The notes beneath the pieces are model-generated. The model was given only the letters and a program-made list of their open reading frames with translations, was not told where the DNA came from and searched no databases. Of a stretch of DNA of 64,000 bases, positions 34,715-44,624 are shown piece after piece; within the stretch, counting starts at the first letter, position 1, and each line of letters starts with the position of its first letter. This DNA comes from Lachnospiraceae bacterium UBA3641 (GTDB lineage: Bacteria; Bacillota; Clostridia; Lachnospirales; Lachnospiraceae). The stretch covers positions 13,194 through 77,193 of the forward strand of contig DFKQ01000060.1 in assembly GCA_002373875.1 (NCBI GenBank), read 5' to 3'. A program made the translations under genes and the position numbers.

Positions 34715-35904
34715 AGAAATGAACCGAGGAACCGTCCCCCGGTTTTAAGATCCTCCTGTTTTACTCCACAGATCAATATGAGAAAGATAAGCGAAAATGG
34801 CGGAACGATAATATAATTTTCCATAAATGCCGGCAGCATCATTGCAAATACGCCTGCCATCGCGCACTTGTTAAGGTGTGATGAACAACCGGCCTCATGG
34901 CACTCCAGAAAACGTTTTATCAAGAACACTATCGTTACCGCAAAAACAGCGACGCCATGAACTATAAGTATATCAAGGAGACCGTTATGAACTTCAAACA
35001 GGCCGTTAAGCCAGTCAAGCCGCATCTCATAGGATGATCCGATACCCGTGACCGGTTGTTTCATAAATGCTCCCCAAAGCTCCGACCATATCTCCTCCCT
35101 TCCCGAGATTATATCCTTGTAAAAGATCCTTATACGGAATGTATCCTTCATATACCCCAGCCACACATAAAGGAGGCTGAACAGCACCGACCCTATTGTG
35201 GTAGCAAGAGTTACAAGAAGATAAAATATCTTACTCTTCCATATCTTTACCGGAATAAGCATAAGAAAGGCAAAAGCCAGCAATCCCAAGAGCGCGCACC
35301 GGCTTCTGTACCAGGCGATGATGTTATAGCCCCAGGCAAAGAAAAAAAGCGTAACAAGGATAAGCCATCTTGCCCCCTGTTTACCCTTTACGTTACAGAG
35401 ATGATCCCTCAGATACTCAAGGATATATATTGTGAAAAAGAATCCGCTGATAAGGATCAGGCCACCATAGTTGGTATTGTATCCCTTGAAATAGCCCTTG
35501 ACATCCACGGTCCAGTAGATAAAGAAAAAGCCGATATAGCAGGCCGATATGATAAACCATTTCCTGCTCAAACGGATCTTGTTTGCCAGATAAAGGATAA
35601 GGAGAAAGTCAGCTGCCGTCAGAAAAGCGCCCTTACCGGATCCCAGCAGGAAAAGATTTATCAGGGCAACAGCATCCGCACCCGCCATAAGAAGAAAGGC
35701 AGGATCCTTTAGCATCTCCCTTATATCAACATAGCAAAAGAGTGCGATAAGAAGGCCTGCTGTTGCGATAAGCGTCCCATATGGAGCCACCGCCTGATAC
35801 CAGGTATAGAAATGCCATTCAAGTGTCGTAAGCACAAACACCGATACAAGTATCGCCGCATTCCCGGCCGCTGTTCTCCTGTCACTCTTCCTTGTTATTT
35901 CCAT
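34711..35904 (-). CDS. Wzy-like polymerase with REP-like coding end
   Basis: 397 residues, about 11 helices, AAGGG ribosome site. NTNYGGLILISGFFF, WYRSRCALLGLLAF and VTGIGSSYEMRLDWLNG with EVHNGLLDILIVHG follow the order of O-antigen polymerases/ligases. The 433-residue protein at 37428-38729 is similar throughout (GTGFELKSFFE, VHNAMYNFLVIHG), so the two are paralogues. The last residues (TGGRFLGSFL) are encoded by a GGGGACGGTTCC sequence of a type that recurs in clostridial REP elements, so the natural end may have been replaced. Confidence 0.82.
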   Translation of the reverse strand: MEITRKSDRRTAAGNAAILVSVFVLTTLEWHFYTWYQAVAPYGTLIATAGLLIALFCYVDIREMLKDPAFLLMAGADAVALINLFLLGSGKGAFLTAADFLLILYLANKIRLSRKWFIISACYIGFFFIYWTVDVKGYFKGYNTNYGGLILISGFFFTIYILEYLRDHLCNVKGKQGARWLILVTLFFFAWGYNIIAWYRSRCALLGLLAFAFLMLIPVKIWKSKIFYLLVTLATTIGSVLFSLLYVWLGYMKDTFRIRIFYKDIISGREEIWSELWGAFMKQPVTGIGSSYEMRLDWLNGLFEVHNGLLDILIVHGVAVFAVTIVFLIKRFLECHEAGCSSHLNKCAMAGVFAMMLPAFMENYIIVPPFSLIFLILICGVKQEDLKTGGRFLGSFL

Positions 35905-35971
35905 AGTTACCCTTGCTTCCGTTTATTTCCTGCCGGAAATGATCTGTCTTTCAAGCAATCTTTCGCTGTTT

Positions 35972-37441
35972 TCAGGCTTCCCCTAAAGAGGAAGGCTTTA
36001 TAAGCTTACCCAGGATGCTTATGAACATCCTGAAATATATTACCACAATAACGGCAAAAATGATCCCGCAGGCAATATAAACCGGCATTTGTGACGAAAA
36101 AAAGCCTTCGCCCGCGATCATTATCACTGCCTCAGCTACAAGCAGCAAATATGCTGCATGATCCACTGCAAGCTTTACATCAAGCTTAACATACCCTGCC
36201 ACCTTTCGATAGGCCATAAAATACATTGTAAAATATGATACTGCTGTAGCAGCGGCAGCGCCCATTGCTCCAAAGGGAGGAATCAAGAGGATGTTTAATG
36301 CAATGTTGATCCCCGCTCCTATCCCTGTTGCCCACCCCATGGCCCGGGAATCCTTATAGGCAAGACATATCGATCCCAGAAACCCGGTGAGGGCACCGAA
36401 CACGACCGATATGAGAAGAGGCGGTACATACTGCCAGGCGGAATAGAAATCCTTTTTGAACATGAATGCCGCTACAGGCTTTACAACCAGAATAAGAAAT
36501 GAACAGCCGATAACCATGAAGGAATTATATCCCTTATACATTTCGGTAAAAAACTCCCTGCTGTTATCCTCTCCGTAGCTTTTGGCCGCCGACATCTGAA
36601 AACTCTGGGCAAATATCCTCTGAAACACGGTCAGTATGGCGGGTATCTTATATGCCACCGAATACACTCCGTTTACGGCCACGCCCTTTATAAGTGATAC
36701 CAGATACCTGTCAGCCGCATTATTTATCCAGCTTCCTGTTGAATAAGCTATCATCGGAACTCCGTAGGCAACCAGTTCCCTTTCGAATTCCTTATCTACG
36801 CCTGTGCCTTCCTCGCTTCGCCTAAGCCTTACAGCATCCGGCACAGTCCTTCTTCCGAGCAGGAGCATAAGTGCCGATGCAAGTATATAGGCAAGCATCT
36901 GCGATAGCAGATATCCGTTAAGCCCAAGCCTTAAAAAAAGAAGACATACGATATTGGAACCGATCAGGATAACCGTTGAAAACACACTTCCGCATACAAC
37001 TATCTTAACCTGTTCACATCCCTGAAAAAAAAGGATCAGGAATTCATAGGTGCAGTTGGAGAGAAAGAGGAAAATGAAGAGAAAAAGATACCATCTTACC
37101 GGTTCCTTTTGAATAAAGGCACTTCCGGCCATACATGCAAGGGCAACGGCAGCGGAAGCGATCGCAACAAACTTAAGACCCGTAACAAAGATATCCCTTC
37201 TCTTATCACTCCTGTCGATACCATACCTCAGTGCAGCCTCCCCCATGTTAAGTGTCAGCGCCGGCACAAGGAGCAGAAGGGTTGTCTGCATAACATCCGC
37301 AATTCCGTAATCCGCCGTGGTAAGCACATTTGTATAAAAGGGTACAAGAAGGAAGACCAGTATCTTGGACACGAAATTACTGACAGTGAAAAGGGCAAGA
37401 TTACCCGCAAAATATTTATAGTTGGATTTAGTGCCCGACAT
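35972..37441 (-). CDS. Wzx-type flippase, second copy
   Basis: 489 residues with 14 predicted helices. It begins YKYFAGNLALFTVSNFVSKI and has LVPFYTNVLTTADYGIADV, the first-helix signature of polysaccharide flippases in Firmicutes. GAGGTGAAAA precedes the ATG. It overlaps the upstream polymerase gene by 14 bases, tying export and polymerisation in one transcript. It differs from the flippase at 5216-6652, so it probably serves a different repeat unit. Confidence 0.92.
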   Translation of the reverse strand: MSGTKSNYKYFAGNLALFTVSNFVSKILVFLLVPFYTNVLTTADYGIADVMQTTLLLLVPALTLNMGEAALRYGIDRSDKRRDIFVTGLKFVAIASAAVALACMAGSAFIQKEPVRWYLFLFIFLFLSNCTYEFLILFFQGCEQVKIVVCGSVFSTVILIGSNIVCLLFLRLGLNGYLLSQMLAYILASALMLLLGRRTVPDAVRLRRSEEGTGVDKEFERELVAYGVPMIAYSTGSWINNAADRYLVSLIKGVAVNGVYSVAYKIPAILTVFQRIFAQSFQMSAAKSYGEDNSREFFTEMYKGYNSFMVIGCSFLILVVKPVAAFMFKKDFYSAWQYVPPLLISVVFGALTGFLGSICLAYKDSRAMGWATGIGAGINIALNILLIPPFGAMGAAAATAVSYFTMYFMAYRKVAGYVKLDVKLAVDHAAYLLLVAEAVIMIAGEGFFSSQMPVYIACGIIFAVIVVIYFRMFISILGKLIKPSSLGEA

Positions 37442-38729
37442 TTTTCACCTCATCCATCGTCCCTGACCCTTCTTCCTTTTGCGGCAGAGTCGCCGAATTG
37501 ATCACGCACAAAAGAAATATAAGGTTCAGGGCATAATCAGCCCAGATCAGATCCACATCGAAGAAGGATTCAAAAAAGACTGCCATAACCGCGCACATGG
37601 CACACATGGCCACCCTGCTGTCACTGATCCTTTTATGAAAGCCCTGCATACGTTTGCAGACAAAATATACTATCCCCAAAAAAACTATAAGCCCGTGAAT
37701 CACGAGAAAGTTGTACATGGCATTATGAACATTCTTCTCAAAGAAGCTCTTAAGCTCGAAACCCGTCCCTATTCCCGTAAATATCATATAAGGTCTTTCC
37801 CTGTTTGCCAACAGGCCAAAGAGCTCCTTCCATATGGCTTCCCTGCCGGAAAACACCTCTTTATAGAAGAATGGAAGCTTGAAGTTGGCGCCCGTTGTTC
37901 CTATGAGGACATACAGTCCCACAAAGACAAGGGACCCAAATGTTGCCAAAAGACACATGGCCGCGTAAAAGCTCCTGTTTCTCCAAAGCTTTCCCGGAAC
38001 AATATACCAAAACAGCATAAACAGAACAAGCATTATAAAGGCTCCTCTTGCCCGGTGCCACAGGGACAACTGGAAACCCTTAAGAAGGATCATGACCATA
38101 AAGAGTCCCACAAGAGGTCCCCTGTCTATGTACATTTCAAGAAGAATAAAGGCACACAGCAAAGTATAAATGGTAAAGGTGGCTGCCGTATTGGTATTGT
38201 ATTTGTAGTTCTCAAAGGTGGTAAAGAGCCCGGGATATGCGATAAAGAGATAAAAAAGAAGAAATCCCATATATAAGCCCGCAAAAACCTTCAGCTGTCC
38301 CGGGTTAAGGTACATTTTATCGGACAGATACCATATAAGGATAAAATTGACGGGTACAAAGAAGGCTCCCTTACCGGAATTCACTATAAACAGATTTATC
38401 CCCGCAGTCAGGATGATCACTCCAAGCAGATATATTTCCCGGCTTCCCCTGCTCTTTAAATCGGACAATATCTGTCGTAACCCTTTATCCTCTCCCGAAA
38501 GCATCACATTATTTACAAAAAGGATAATGAGCATAAAAAAATTAACAAGCCCCGCATACGGATAAACTACATTTATCGTATCGTAGAACCTGGGCACGGT
38601 GAATGTGAGCGCGTATATTATGAACATAACGAGCATTACAGAGAAGTTGATGACTTCCCTGCGTCTTACCCTTTTTCCGTCAGAAGATCCTGAAGCTTTC
38701 TCCATAATTCCACTGTTCTTTTTTCCCAC
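37428..38729 (-). CDS. Wzy-like polymerase (433 residues)
   Basis: About 11 helices after a charged N-terminal 25 residues. FIVNSGKGAFFVPVNFILIW, WHRARGAFIMLVLFML and FTGIGTGFELKSFFEKNVHN are shared in order with the 397-residue protein at 34711-35904. The GTG start at 38729 has AAGGAG eight bases upstream, although this makes a 64-base overlap with the GT4 gene; an ATG at 38705 is the alternative. Two related polymerases around one flippase suggest either two linkages or one polymerase and one ligase. Confidence 0.82.
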   Translation of the reverse strand: MGKKNSGIMEKASGSSDGKRVRRREVINFSVMLVMFIIYALTFTVPRFYDTINVVYPYAGLVNFFMLIILFVNNVMLSGEDKGLRQILSDLKSRGSREIYLLGVIILTAGINLFIVNSGKGAFFVPVNFILIWYLSDKMYLNPGQLKVFAGLYMGFLLFYLFIAYPGLFTTFENYKYNTNTAATFTIYTLLCAFILLEMYIDRGPLVGLFMVMILLKGFQLSLWHRARGAFIMLVLFMLFWYIVPGKLWRNRSFYAAMCLLATFGSLVFVGLYVLIGTTGANFKLPFFYKEVFSGREAIWKELFGLLANRERPYMIFTGIGTGFELKSFFEKNVHNAMYNFLVIHGLIVFLGIVYFVCKRMQGFHKRISDSRVAMCAMCAVMAVFFESFFDVDLIWADYALNLIFLLCVINSATLPQKEEGSGTMDEVKNVGH

Positions 38730-39679
38730 GAAACAGACTCCTTATCAAAACTCAATGCAAGCCTTGCTGCATTACCTTTTTTTAACAGGGCTTCTATCTT
38801 AAGTGCTATTTCGGCATCGTCATACCAGTTGTCAATGATATCCTTATCCTCCAGCTTCCGAAATAACTCTATCGCACCTACCTCTTTGGACATAAGTACA
38901 CTGCAGCCGTTCACCAGAGCCTCCATAGGTGCCAGACCGAAGGTTTCAAAGCATGAATTCTGTACAAATAATGACGCCTTTCTGTACAGAGCTACTGTTG
39001 TATCGGCATCAACCAGACCCAGATTTTCAACAAAGGGATAGGAGCCTATCACCTCATCATCCCTGCCCTTATCTCCGATCACAACAAGCTTAAGTCCGGT
39101 CCCCCCTGCCTTTCTGTTTATAAGATCAACAGCTGCGCATATATGTTTTATCTTTTTCCTTGGCATGCCCCCGCCGATGGTAAGGATCAGGTTTTTATCC
39201 CTGCCCGGCATATCCGCCTTAATATCCGTATTATCAAAAAGACTTGTATCAACTCCGTTTACTGCGGCAGAAATCTTGTCGGAATACTCAGGATAATTGG
39301 TTTTAAGCCATGATGCGAAGCGGCCCGAAACCGCGTATATTGCATCACTCATCTCCATGGTCCTTCTCTCAACAAGATTCATGGTCTCATCAACACGATC
39401 ATTTATCGCATTCTCATGTTCAACGCATCCATGCATAAGATAAGCACATGGTTTATTTAGCATCCTTGCCCATTTAAGGGTAAGGATATTCTGTCTCGAA
39501 TAACCTGATATCAGGACAACCCGGCAGAAAGGCATCTTGATGATTATCTCCATGGCCCTTAAGAGTTTACTGGTAGAAATAAGGCGGGCCGTGTTCCCGG
39601 GAAACCTTAGCAGATATTCTTTTGTAACATTGGCGGGTCCGGTCCCCGTCCTGTAATCGCCAACTACAAAAACCCTCAT
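38666..39679 (-). CDS. Glycosyltransferase family 4 (CapM-like)
   Basis: 337 residues, GT-B. VVGDYRTGTGPANVTKEYLL opens the N-lobe, and YLMHGCVEHENAIND and YAVSGRFASWL follow. The C-lobe has ILTIGGGMPRKKIKHI and FVQNSCFETFGLAPMEALVNG with the E-x7-E donor-site pattern. It overlaps the upstream GT2 gene by four bases (ATGA). It adds a sugar to the second repeat unit. Confidence 0.9.
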   Translation of the reverse strand: MRVFVVGDYRTGTGPANVTKEYLLRFPGNTARLISTSKLLRAMEIIIKMPFCRVVLISGYSRQNILTLKWARMLNKPCAYLMHGCVEHENAINDRVDETMNLVERRTMEMSDAIYAVSGRFASWLKTNYPEYSDKISAAVNGVDTSLFDNTDIKADMPGRDKNLILTIGGGMPRKKIKHICAAVDLINRKAGGTGLKLVVIGDKGRDDEVIGSYPFVENLGLVDADTTVALYRKASLFVQNSCFETFGLAPMEALVNGCSVLMSKEVGAIELFRKLEDKDIIDNWYDDAEIALKIEALLKKGNAARLALSFDKESVSWEKRTVELWRKLQDLLTEKG

Positions 39680-40485
39680 TTCTTTCCCTTTTCTTCCCTC
39701 AGGAATTCCCTTCTTCCCTTAAACATATATGAAAGTGCCCCGGGTATATCAAGTCCGTCCTTTTTATATATGCCTCGCTTCCTGATGGCGAACTGCCATA
39801 TAAGCACATAGGAAAAAAATCCGGACATTGCCCCGTAATTCGCGCCTCTTGAGATAAAGAAATCCTTATCATATCCCTTAAACCAGGTTGATTCTTCCTC
39901 CCTCAATTCCGCTATCATGACCGGTTCATAATATATCTTAAGGCCCCGCTTCAAACACTCATACAGGAAGATGTTTTCCTCACCGCAGATGTACCTTCCT
40001 GACCCCGCTCCGAAACGTTCATCAAACATAATGTCCTTTACCGATTCCCTCTTAAATGCTATCTCCGGAGAAAAAATCTTAAGGGCCGAAAGATAACCCA
40101 TTCTCCTCGGCCTTGGGTAATTGGGTACTGGCTTTTCTTTTCTCTTAATATAAAAAACTATGAGATCGGCGTCCGGATGCTTAGAAAAGCCTTCCTTTAT
40201 CCTTATCTCATAATCGGGAAGATACTCAACATCATTATCACACAGGATGCATACATCAGCATCCGCAGCGGCCTTAGCCATGTTCCTGCTTCTCGACAGT
40301 CCTCTCTCCCTTGTCTCAATGTAGGTTATCCGCTGGTCATTCCCAACGGCCGATATCCTTGTGTGTGTATCCTTTTTATCACGGTCACACTGGTTGATCA
40401 CCACCGCGTCACCGGTTATATTCAATGAGTCGACATAGGAATCATCCTCAAGGAACATTGCCGACAGCAATACCTGAAACGTCAT
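39676..40485 (-). CDS. Family 2 glycosyltransferase (divergent)
   Basis: 269 residues. The GT-A core lacks the usual VSVIIPTYN opening and starts QVLLSAMFLEDDSYVDSL. Later motifs are clear: RGLSRSRNMAKAAADADV and ILCDNDVEY (metal site), then GEENIFLYECLKRG as the catalytic-base region. This form is common in Firmicute capsule loci. GGAG lies eight bases before the ATG, and the gene is two bases after the next GT2 gene. Confidence 0.85.
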   Translation of the reverse strand: MTFQVLLSAMFLEDDSYVDSLNITGDAVVINQCDRDKKDTHTRISAVGNDQRITYIETRERGLSRSRNMAKAAADADVCILCDNDVEYLPDYEIRIKEGFSKHPDADLIVFYIKRKEKPVPNYPRPRRMGYLSALKIFSPEIAFKRESVKDIMFDERFGAGSGRYICGEENIFLYECLKRGLKIYYEPVMIAELREEESTWFKGYDKDFFISRGANYGAMSGFFSYVLIWQFAIRKRGIYKKDGLDIPGALSYMFKGRREFLREEKGKK

Positions 40486-40486
40486 A

Positions 40487-41245
40487 TTACATTCTCCGAA
40501 GAACCGCCCTTACCGCCCAGAATACAAAGCAGTACGCGCTGTAAATAACATTCAGCCCCTCAACATTTCTGTACAGGTTCCATATCCTCCTGATCGCGGT
40601 CATCTTGTTGGATGAAAGAGTGCCTGTTCCCCTCCTGTAAAGCGTCAGGGCCTCATCAAGTCCGTAAGCCCTTCCGGTCTTCTTAAGGATCTTCCACCAG
40701 GTTGCCGTATCCTCAGAAGGAACAAGAGGCATCATAAGGTCTTCTTTATCAAGCTTATCCATATCAAACATTACAGTACTTGTAAAGATGGTGGTATTCT
40801 TAAGCGCCTGTCTGTAGCTTATTGTCTTCGGTACCCGTACTATCTTCTGAACTCCGATGCCGCTCTCATCGGCAAATTCATAACCTGTAAAAGAAAATGC
40901 GGCATCATTCTCATCCATAAATGCAAGCTGTTTCTCAAGCTTATCCGGAGACCACAGATCATCCGCGTCAATATAGCAGATATACCTGCCCTGTGCCATT
41001 TCCACTCCCCTGTTCCTGGCATGGGCCGCACCCTGATTCTTCTCTCCCTCGTCAATCAGGATGATCCTCTCGTCCGAGAGAGCCAATTTTTTAATTATTT
41101 CTGCCGAATCATCCACAGACCCGTCATCAACAAGCAGCAGTTCGAAGTCCTTATAAGTCTGACTCTTAACCGACAGGATCGTATCCTCGATCCATTTGCC
41201 GGCATTATATACCGGCACGATAACACTGACTAACCCCTTACTCAT
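40487..41245 (-). CDS. Family 2 glycosyltransferase (TuaG-like)
   Basis: About 252 residues from the ATG at 41245 with AAGGGG upstream; this start overlaps the previous stop by eight bases. LVSVIVPVYNAGKWIEDTIL, LVDDGSVDDSAEII, ARNRGVEMAQG and CYIDADDLWSPDKL (DxD metal site) form a textbook GT2, with MPLVPSEDTATWWKIL as the base region. Close in pattern to teichuronic-acid TuaG enzymes. It probably adds a hexose or uronic acid; specificity is not known. Confidence 0.9.
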   Translation of the reverse strand: MSKGLVSVIVPVYNAGKWIEDTILSVKSQTYKDFELLLVDDGSVDDSAEIIKKLALSDERIILIDEGEKNQGAAHARNRGVEMAQGRYICYIDADDLWSPDKLEKQLAFMDENDAAFSFTGYEFADESGIGVQKIVRVPKTISYRQALKNTTIFTSTVMFDMDKLDKEDLMMPLVPSEDTATWWKILKKTGRAYGLDEALTLYRRGTGTLSSNKMTAIRRIWNLYRNVEGLNVIYSAYCFVFWAVRAVLRRM

Positions 41246-42635
41246 TGTTATTCCCCTTTTCATCATTTGAACCTTCCGACACTTCGGTCGGGGGCAATAT
41301 ACCTTCAGAGATACCTTCTGTACTCTCTAATGTAAATATGGTCTTAACGGTAAGTATGATCAGACGAAGATCAAGCCATACCGAGAAATTCTCTATATAA
41401 AACAGATCAAGCTTAAGCTTATCGTAAGGAAGCGTATTATACTTGCCGTAAACCTGGGCATAGCCCGTAATGCCGGCCTTAACCTTGGTCCTGTACTTAA
41501 ACTCGGGCATAGCCTCGGTATATTTCTCTATGATCGCAGGCCGCTCGGGTCTTGGGCCCACGAAAGACATATCCCCCCTAAGCACGTTAAAGAGCTGGGG
41601 AAACTCATCAAACCTTATCTTTCTGATCACCCGGCCCACCGGAGTTATGCGATCGTCATTTTTCCTGGCGAGCCTTGCCACTCCGTCCTTCTCCGCATCT
41701 ACTATCATGCTCCGGAACTTGATGATCTCAAATTCCCGATCACCCTGCGTAACCCTTACCTGTTTATAAAGCACCGGCCCCCTGTCATAAAGCTTTATGC
41801 ACAGAGCCGTGATCAGCATAAAGGGTGAAAGGATGATTATAAGGGCAAGGGAAAAAAGTACATCAAAGACCCTCTTTATAAGTACCTGCTCATACTCTAT
41901 CGGGCTGCTCTTAGTAAGCATGAGGGGTGAGTCGAAAAAGTGCAGGGTCTTGGCTCCCCTTAACACTATGTCCATGATCTTAGGCATAACATAGGTTTCC
42001 TTGCTCTGCCCGTAGCAGTACTTATGGAGCCTGTTTCTTGCATCGGTATTTATGTCCCACAGCATTACGGCCTCATGCTCGTCAATCCTGCTGCACATAT
42101 AGTCAAAATCATCCGATACCCGGATCGTTTCCCTTATCTCAAACTGGTGACGCCTGGTGCGTACCTTCTCAACAAAAAGATCCTTATGGACACCGTCATA
42201 GATAAGGAGAACATCAAGCGGCGGAAAGAGCCCCCTGTAAAATGTCGTTGCAAAAAAGATCCATGCTCCGATAAGGAGACACTGTATGAGCATTGCCGCT
42301 ATAAGCGGCAGTGGCGTCGGGAAATGGTAGGCAAGCATACATACCATTGCGTAAAAGAGGATATTGGTTAAAAAAGTCGCTATTATCTGTGAAAAAAAGA
42401 GCTCAAGCATCCTGAAGGAGCCTATTTTAAGGCCTCCGTACATGGAAGAGGCAAAAAGCAGCACGCACAGATAAACAACTGAAATAAAAACATGACCCCA
42501 GAAATAGTAAGCCTTGGGGAGCTCGGTATTATAAAAAACCACCCATACGAAGCTTACCACCAGGGTTTCAAGGAGCACGATAAGGCATGCCATTATTAAG
42601 TTATATATACGCTTGCGCGCCTGGACCTTTTGCAA
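41238..42635 (-). CDS. Polyprenyl-phosphate sugar phosphotransferase (long), second copy
   Basis: 465 residues starting at a TTG with GGAG seven bases upstream. Four to five N-terminal helices (about 10-145) and a middle domain (VLLIYDGVHKDLFVEKV) precede the sugar transferase domain: EIIKFRSMIVDAEKDG, IRFDEFPQLFNVL and FVGPRPERPAII. It has the same build as the protein at 524-1870. It should start the repeat unit completed by the neighbouring GT2/GT4 genes and exported by the flippase at 35972-37441. Confidence 0.93.
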   Translation of the reverse strand: MQKVQARKRIYNLIMACLIVLLETLVVSFVWVVFYNTELPKAYYFWGHVFISVVYLCVLLFASSMYGGLKIGSFRMLELFFSQIIATFLTNILFYAMVCMLAYHFPTPLPLIAAMLIQCLLIGAWIFFATTFYRGLFPPLDVLLIYDGVHKDLFVEKVRTRRHQFEIRETIRVSDDFDYMCSRIDEHEAVMLWDINTDARNRLHKYCYGQSKETYVMPKIMDIVLRGAKTLHFFDSPLMLTKSSPIEYEQVLIKRVFDVLFSLALIIILSPFMLITALCIKLYDRGPVLYKQVRVTQGDREFEIIKFRSMIVDAEKDGVARLARKNDDRITPVGRVIRKIRFDEFPQLFNVLRGDMSFVGPRPERPAIIEKYTEAMPEFKYRTKVKAGITGYAQVYGKYNTLPYDKLKLDLFYIENFSVWLDLRLIILTVKTIFTLESTEGISEGILPPTEVSEGSNDEKGNNNE

Positions 42636-42660
42636 TTATATACTCCGCTTGTTAAGATAT

Positions 42661-43554
42661 TCACATTTTCCCTGTGATCCTTAGCATAACCTCACCCGGA
42701 AACCCCAGCATCTTCTGCCATACGGGTATTCCGGCAGATTCCTTAAGCCGGTGGCCTGCCATTTTGGCATACAATCTGTAAAACCCAAGATATTTAAGCT
42801 TAAGCACTGACATCGGTGTTATCCTGGCCCTCTGTTCGTAATACAGGTACCAGGCTTCCTTGTTATTTTCCTTAAGTGAGCGGACCGAATCCGTGTATCC
42901 CTCAGACACAAGTTCACACACGGTCAGGATCACCGGCATCACAATATATTCATATACGGCATCTATTTTATCATAAATATAGTCTTCAGGCACATATTTT
43001 TCACCATCTATCTCGGGAAAGGGATATTGCCTTAAGACCCCTGTCCTGAAAACAAGTGTGGTCTCACCCTTGAAGCCCTTAAGATAAAGCCCGTAAAGGG
43101 TTGTCCTCTTCTTATTTCCGGAAAGATATTCCGCAGGGAATCCGACCCCGTTTAAAAGCTCCTTCTCACTCTTTCCCTTATAGGAAATGATACCGGCTGT
43201 TTTACCTTCTTCACCTTCACTGAGCTTGTTTTCCTCTATACAGTTAATTATACTTCTTACCGCACCTTCAGCCAGCCTGTCATCCGAATCAAGACATAAG
43301 AACCATTCTGTCTTACAGTATTCCACGCCCCTGTTATGAGCCCGCATCTTACCGCCGTTTTCAGTATAGTGGTACTCTATGGGAATTATCCCTTCATCTA
43401 TCCATACCCTGACGAGTTCTCCCGTTCCGTCACCTGATCCATCATCCACTATAAGCCAGCAGAAGTCATGACAGGTCTGTGACTTTAAGCTCTCATAGGC
43501 CCGCTTCAGAAGCTCTCTTCGGTTGTAGGTGGGTGTGAAGACTGTCAGTTTCAT
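42661..43554 (-). CDS. Family 2 glycosyltransferase
   Basis: 297 residues. KLTVFTPTYNRRELLKRAYE, LIVDDGSGDGT, AHNRGVEYCKTEWFLCLDSD (metal site DSD) and a PEDYIYDKID base region give a complete GT2 of the type often annotated as SpsA-like. It shares one base with the stop of the DUF6077-type C-terminal part upstream, so the two are co-translated. Confidence 0.9.
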   Translation of the reverse strand: MKLTVFTPTYNRRELLKRAYESLKSQTCHDFCWLIVDDGSGDGTGELVRVWIDEGIIPIEYHYTENGGKMRAHNRGVEYCKTEWFLCLDSDDRLAEGAVRSIINCIEENKLSEGEEGKTAGIISYKGKSEKELLNGVGFPAEYLSGNKKRTTLYGLYLKGFKGETTLVFRTGVLRQYPFPEIDGEKYVPEDYIYDKIDAVYEYIVMPVILTVCELVSEGYTDSVRSLKENNKEAWYLYYEQRARITPMSVLKLKYLGFYRLYAKMAGHRLKESAGIPVWQKMLGFPGEVMLRITGKM

Positions 43555-44420
43555 TAGTATACCACGCTGTAATCGACAAGTTCGAAATCGTAAGGCTCTT
43601 TTATACTGTATTTAAAAACTATATGGTTCTCCGTTTCTTGTACCTTCTTAAGACCTGCAATAAGTAAAAACGAAGTCCTCGGATTATTCCTGTTAAGAAC
43701 AACATACTCCGTCTTTGTTGCTTCAAGGGCATCAAGAAATGCTTCTTCCTCAACCGGCTGCATCTTAACCAGGGCTGCCAGAAGACGGTATTGCGGATGC
43801 ATCTCATCATTCAGCATCTCATCCGTATAGGTATTTCCCGCGGCATAGAGATAATCCTCCCTGTCTATCGTAAGAAGTATCTTCGGATCGTACTGACGCA
43901 TCTGCATATTGTACTCATATTCAAGGAAAGCCTTGGGATATTCCGCATCGGAATCATCATGGATCACCTCGGATATCTTAATAAGTTCATCCGGCATTTT
44001 ATAAATATTCGTTGCGAGCTTAAGTCCATCCGAATAGACATACTTACCGGATACAAGACATATACACAGGATAAGCAGCGATATCGTGACCCTGTCAGTC
44101 CCCTTTGCAGCAGACAGAATAAGCTTCGCAAACAGATAGGGAACAAGGAATATTACGGGAAGCAGCCAGAAGAACCTGTAATATTCGTTGTTAACATCGA
44201 AAAACTTATCCAGTATAACGGGAGCCACGGGATTATATACTGTCAGTATAAGAAATACCGAGCATGGTATGAATATCTCCTTCTCCCGCCTGCTGCCCCT
44301 TAAGCAGATATAAACAAGCGCGGCAGCATACAGGCACAGATAGGCGCACTCCCCCGTGTACAGCGACAGACACGCCCACAGATAACCTATTCCCTTTTCA
44401 AAAACATTTAATCCCTGCAT
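43554..44420 (-). pseudogene. C-terminal part of a split DUF6077-like membrane protein
   Basis: About 288 residues from the ATG at 44420 (AGGAGA five bases upstream); the open frame extends to 44495 inside repeat DNA. It has four to five helices including EYYRFFWLLPVIFLVPYLFA, then NIYKMPDELIKISEVI and a soluble end with RQYDPKILLTIDREDY. In DUF6077 proteins these parts follow, in one chain, the helices found in the 369-residue protein at 44620-45729. The two halves are separated by two 97-base repeats. A ribosome site may still allow translation of this half, so it could function as a two-chain protein. Confidence 0.65.
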
Positions 44421-44430
44421 ATTTCTCCTA

Positions 44431-44624
44431 AAGGTAACATCATAAGGGCTCCTCCCATAAATGGGTCCCTCCTCATGAACAGTCGTAAAATCCATCCTGA
44501 ATTATGCTTCGCATAATGGATTTTACTAAGGTAACATCATAAGGACTCCTCCCATAAATGGGCCCCTCCTCATGAACAGTCGTAAAATCCATCCTGAATT
44601 ATGCTTCGCATAATGGATTTTACT
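44431..44624. repeat. Two tandem 97-base repeat units splitting a gene
   Basis: Units 44431-44527 and 44528-44624 differ at two positions. Each has two hairpins: an ATCATAAGG...CCTCATGA palindrome (44439-44478, 44536-44575) and a long stem with GTAAAATCC / GGATTTTAC outer arms and ATTATGC-TTC-GCATAAT inside. The first hairpin belongs to the palindrome family also at 50827, 50925 and 57791. Confidence 0.9.
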
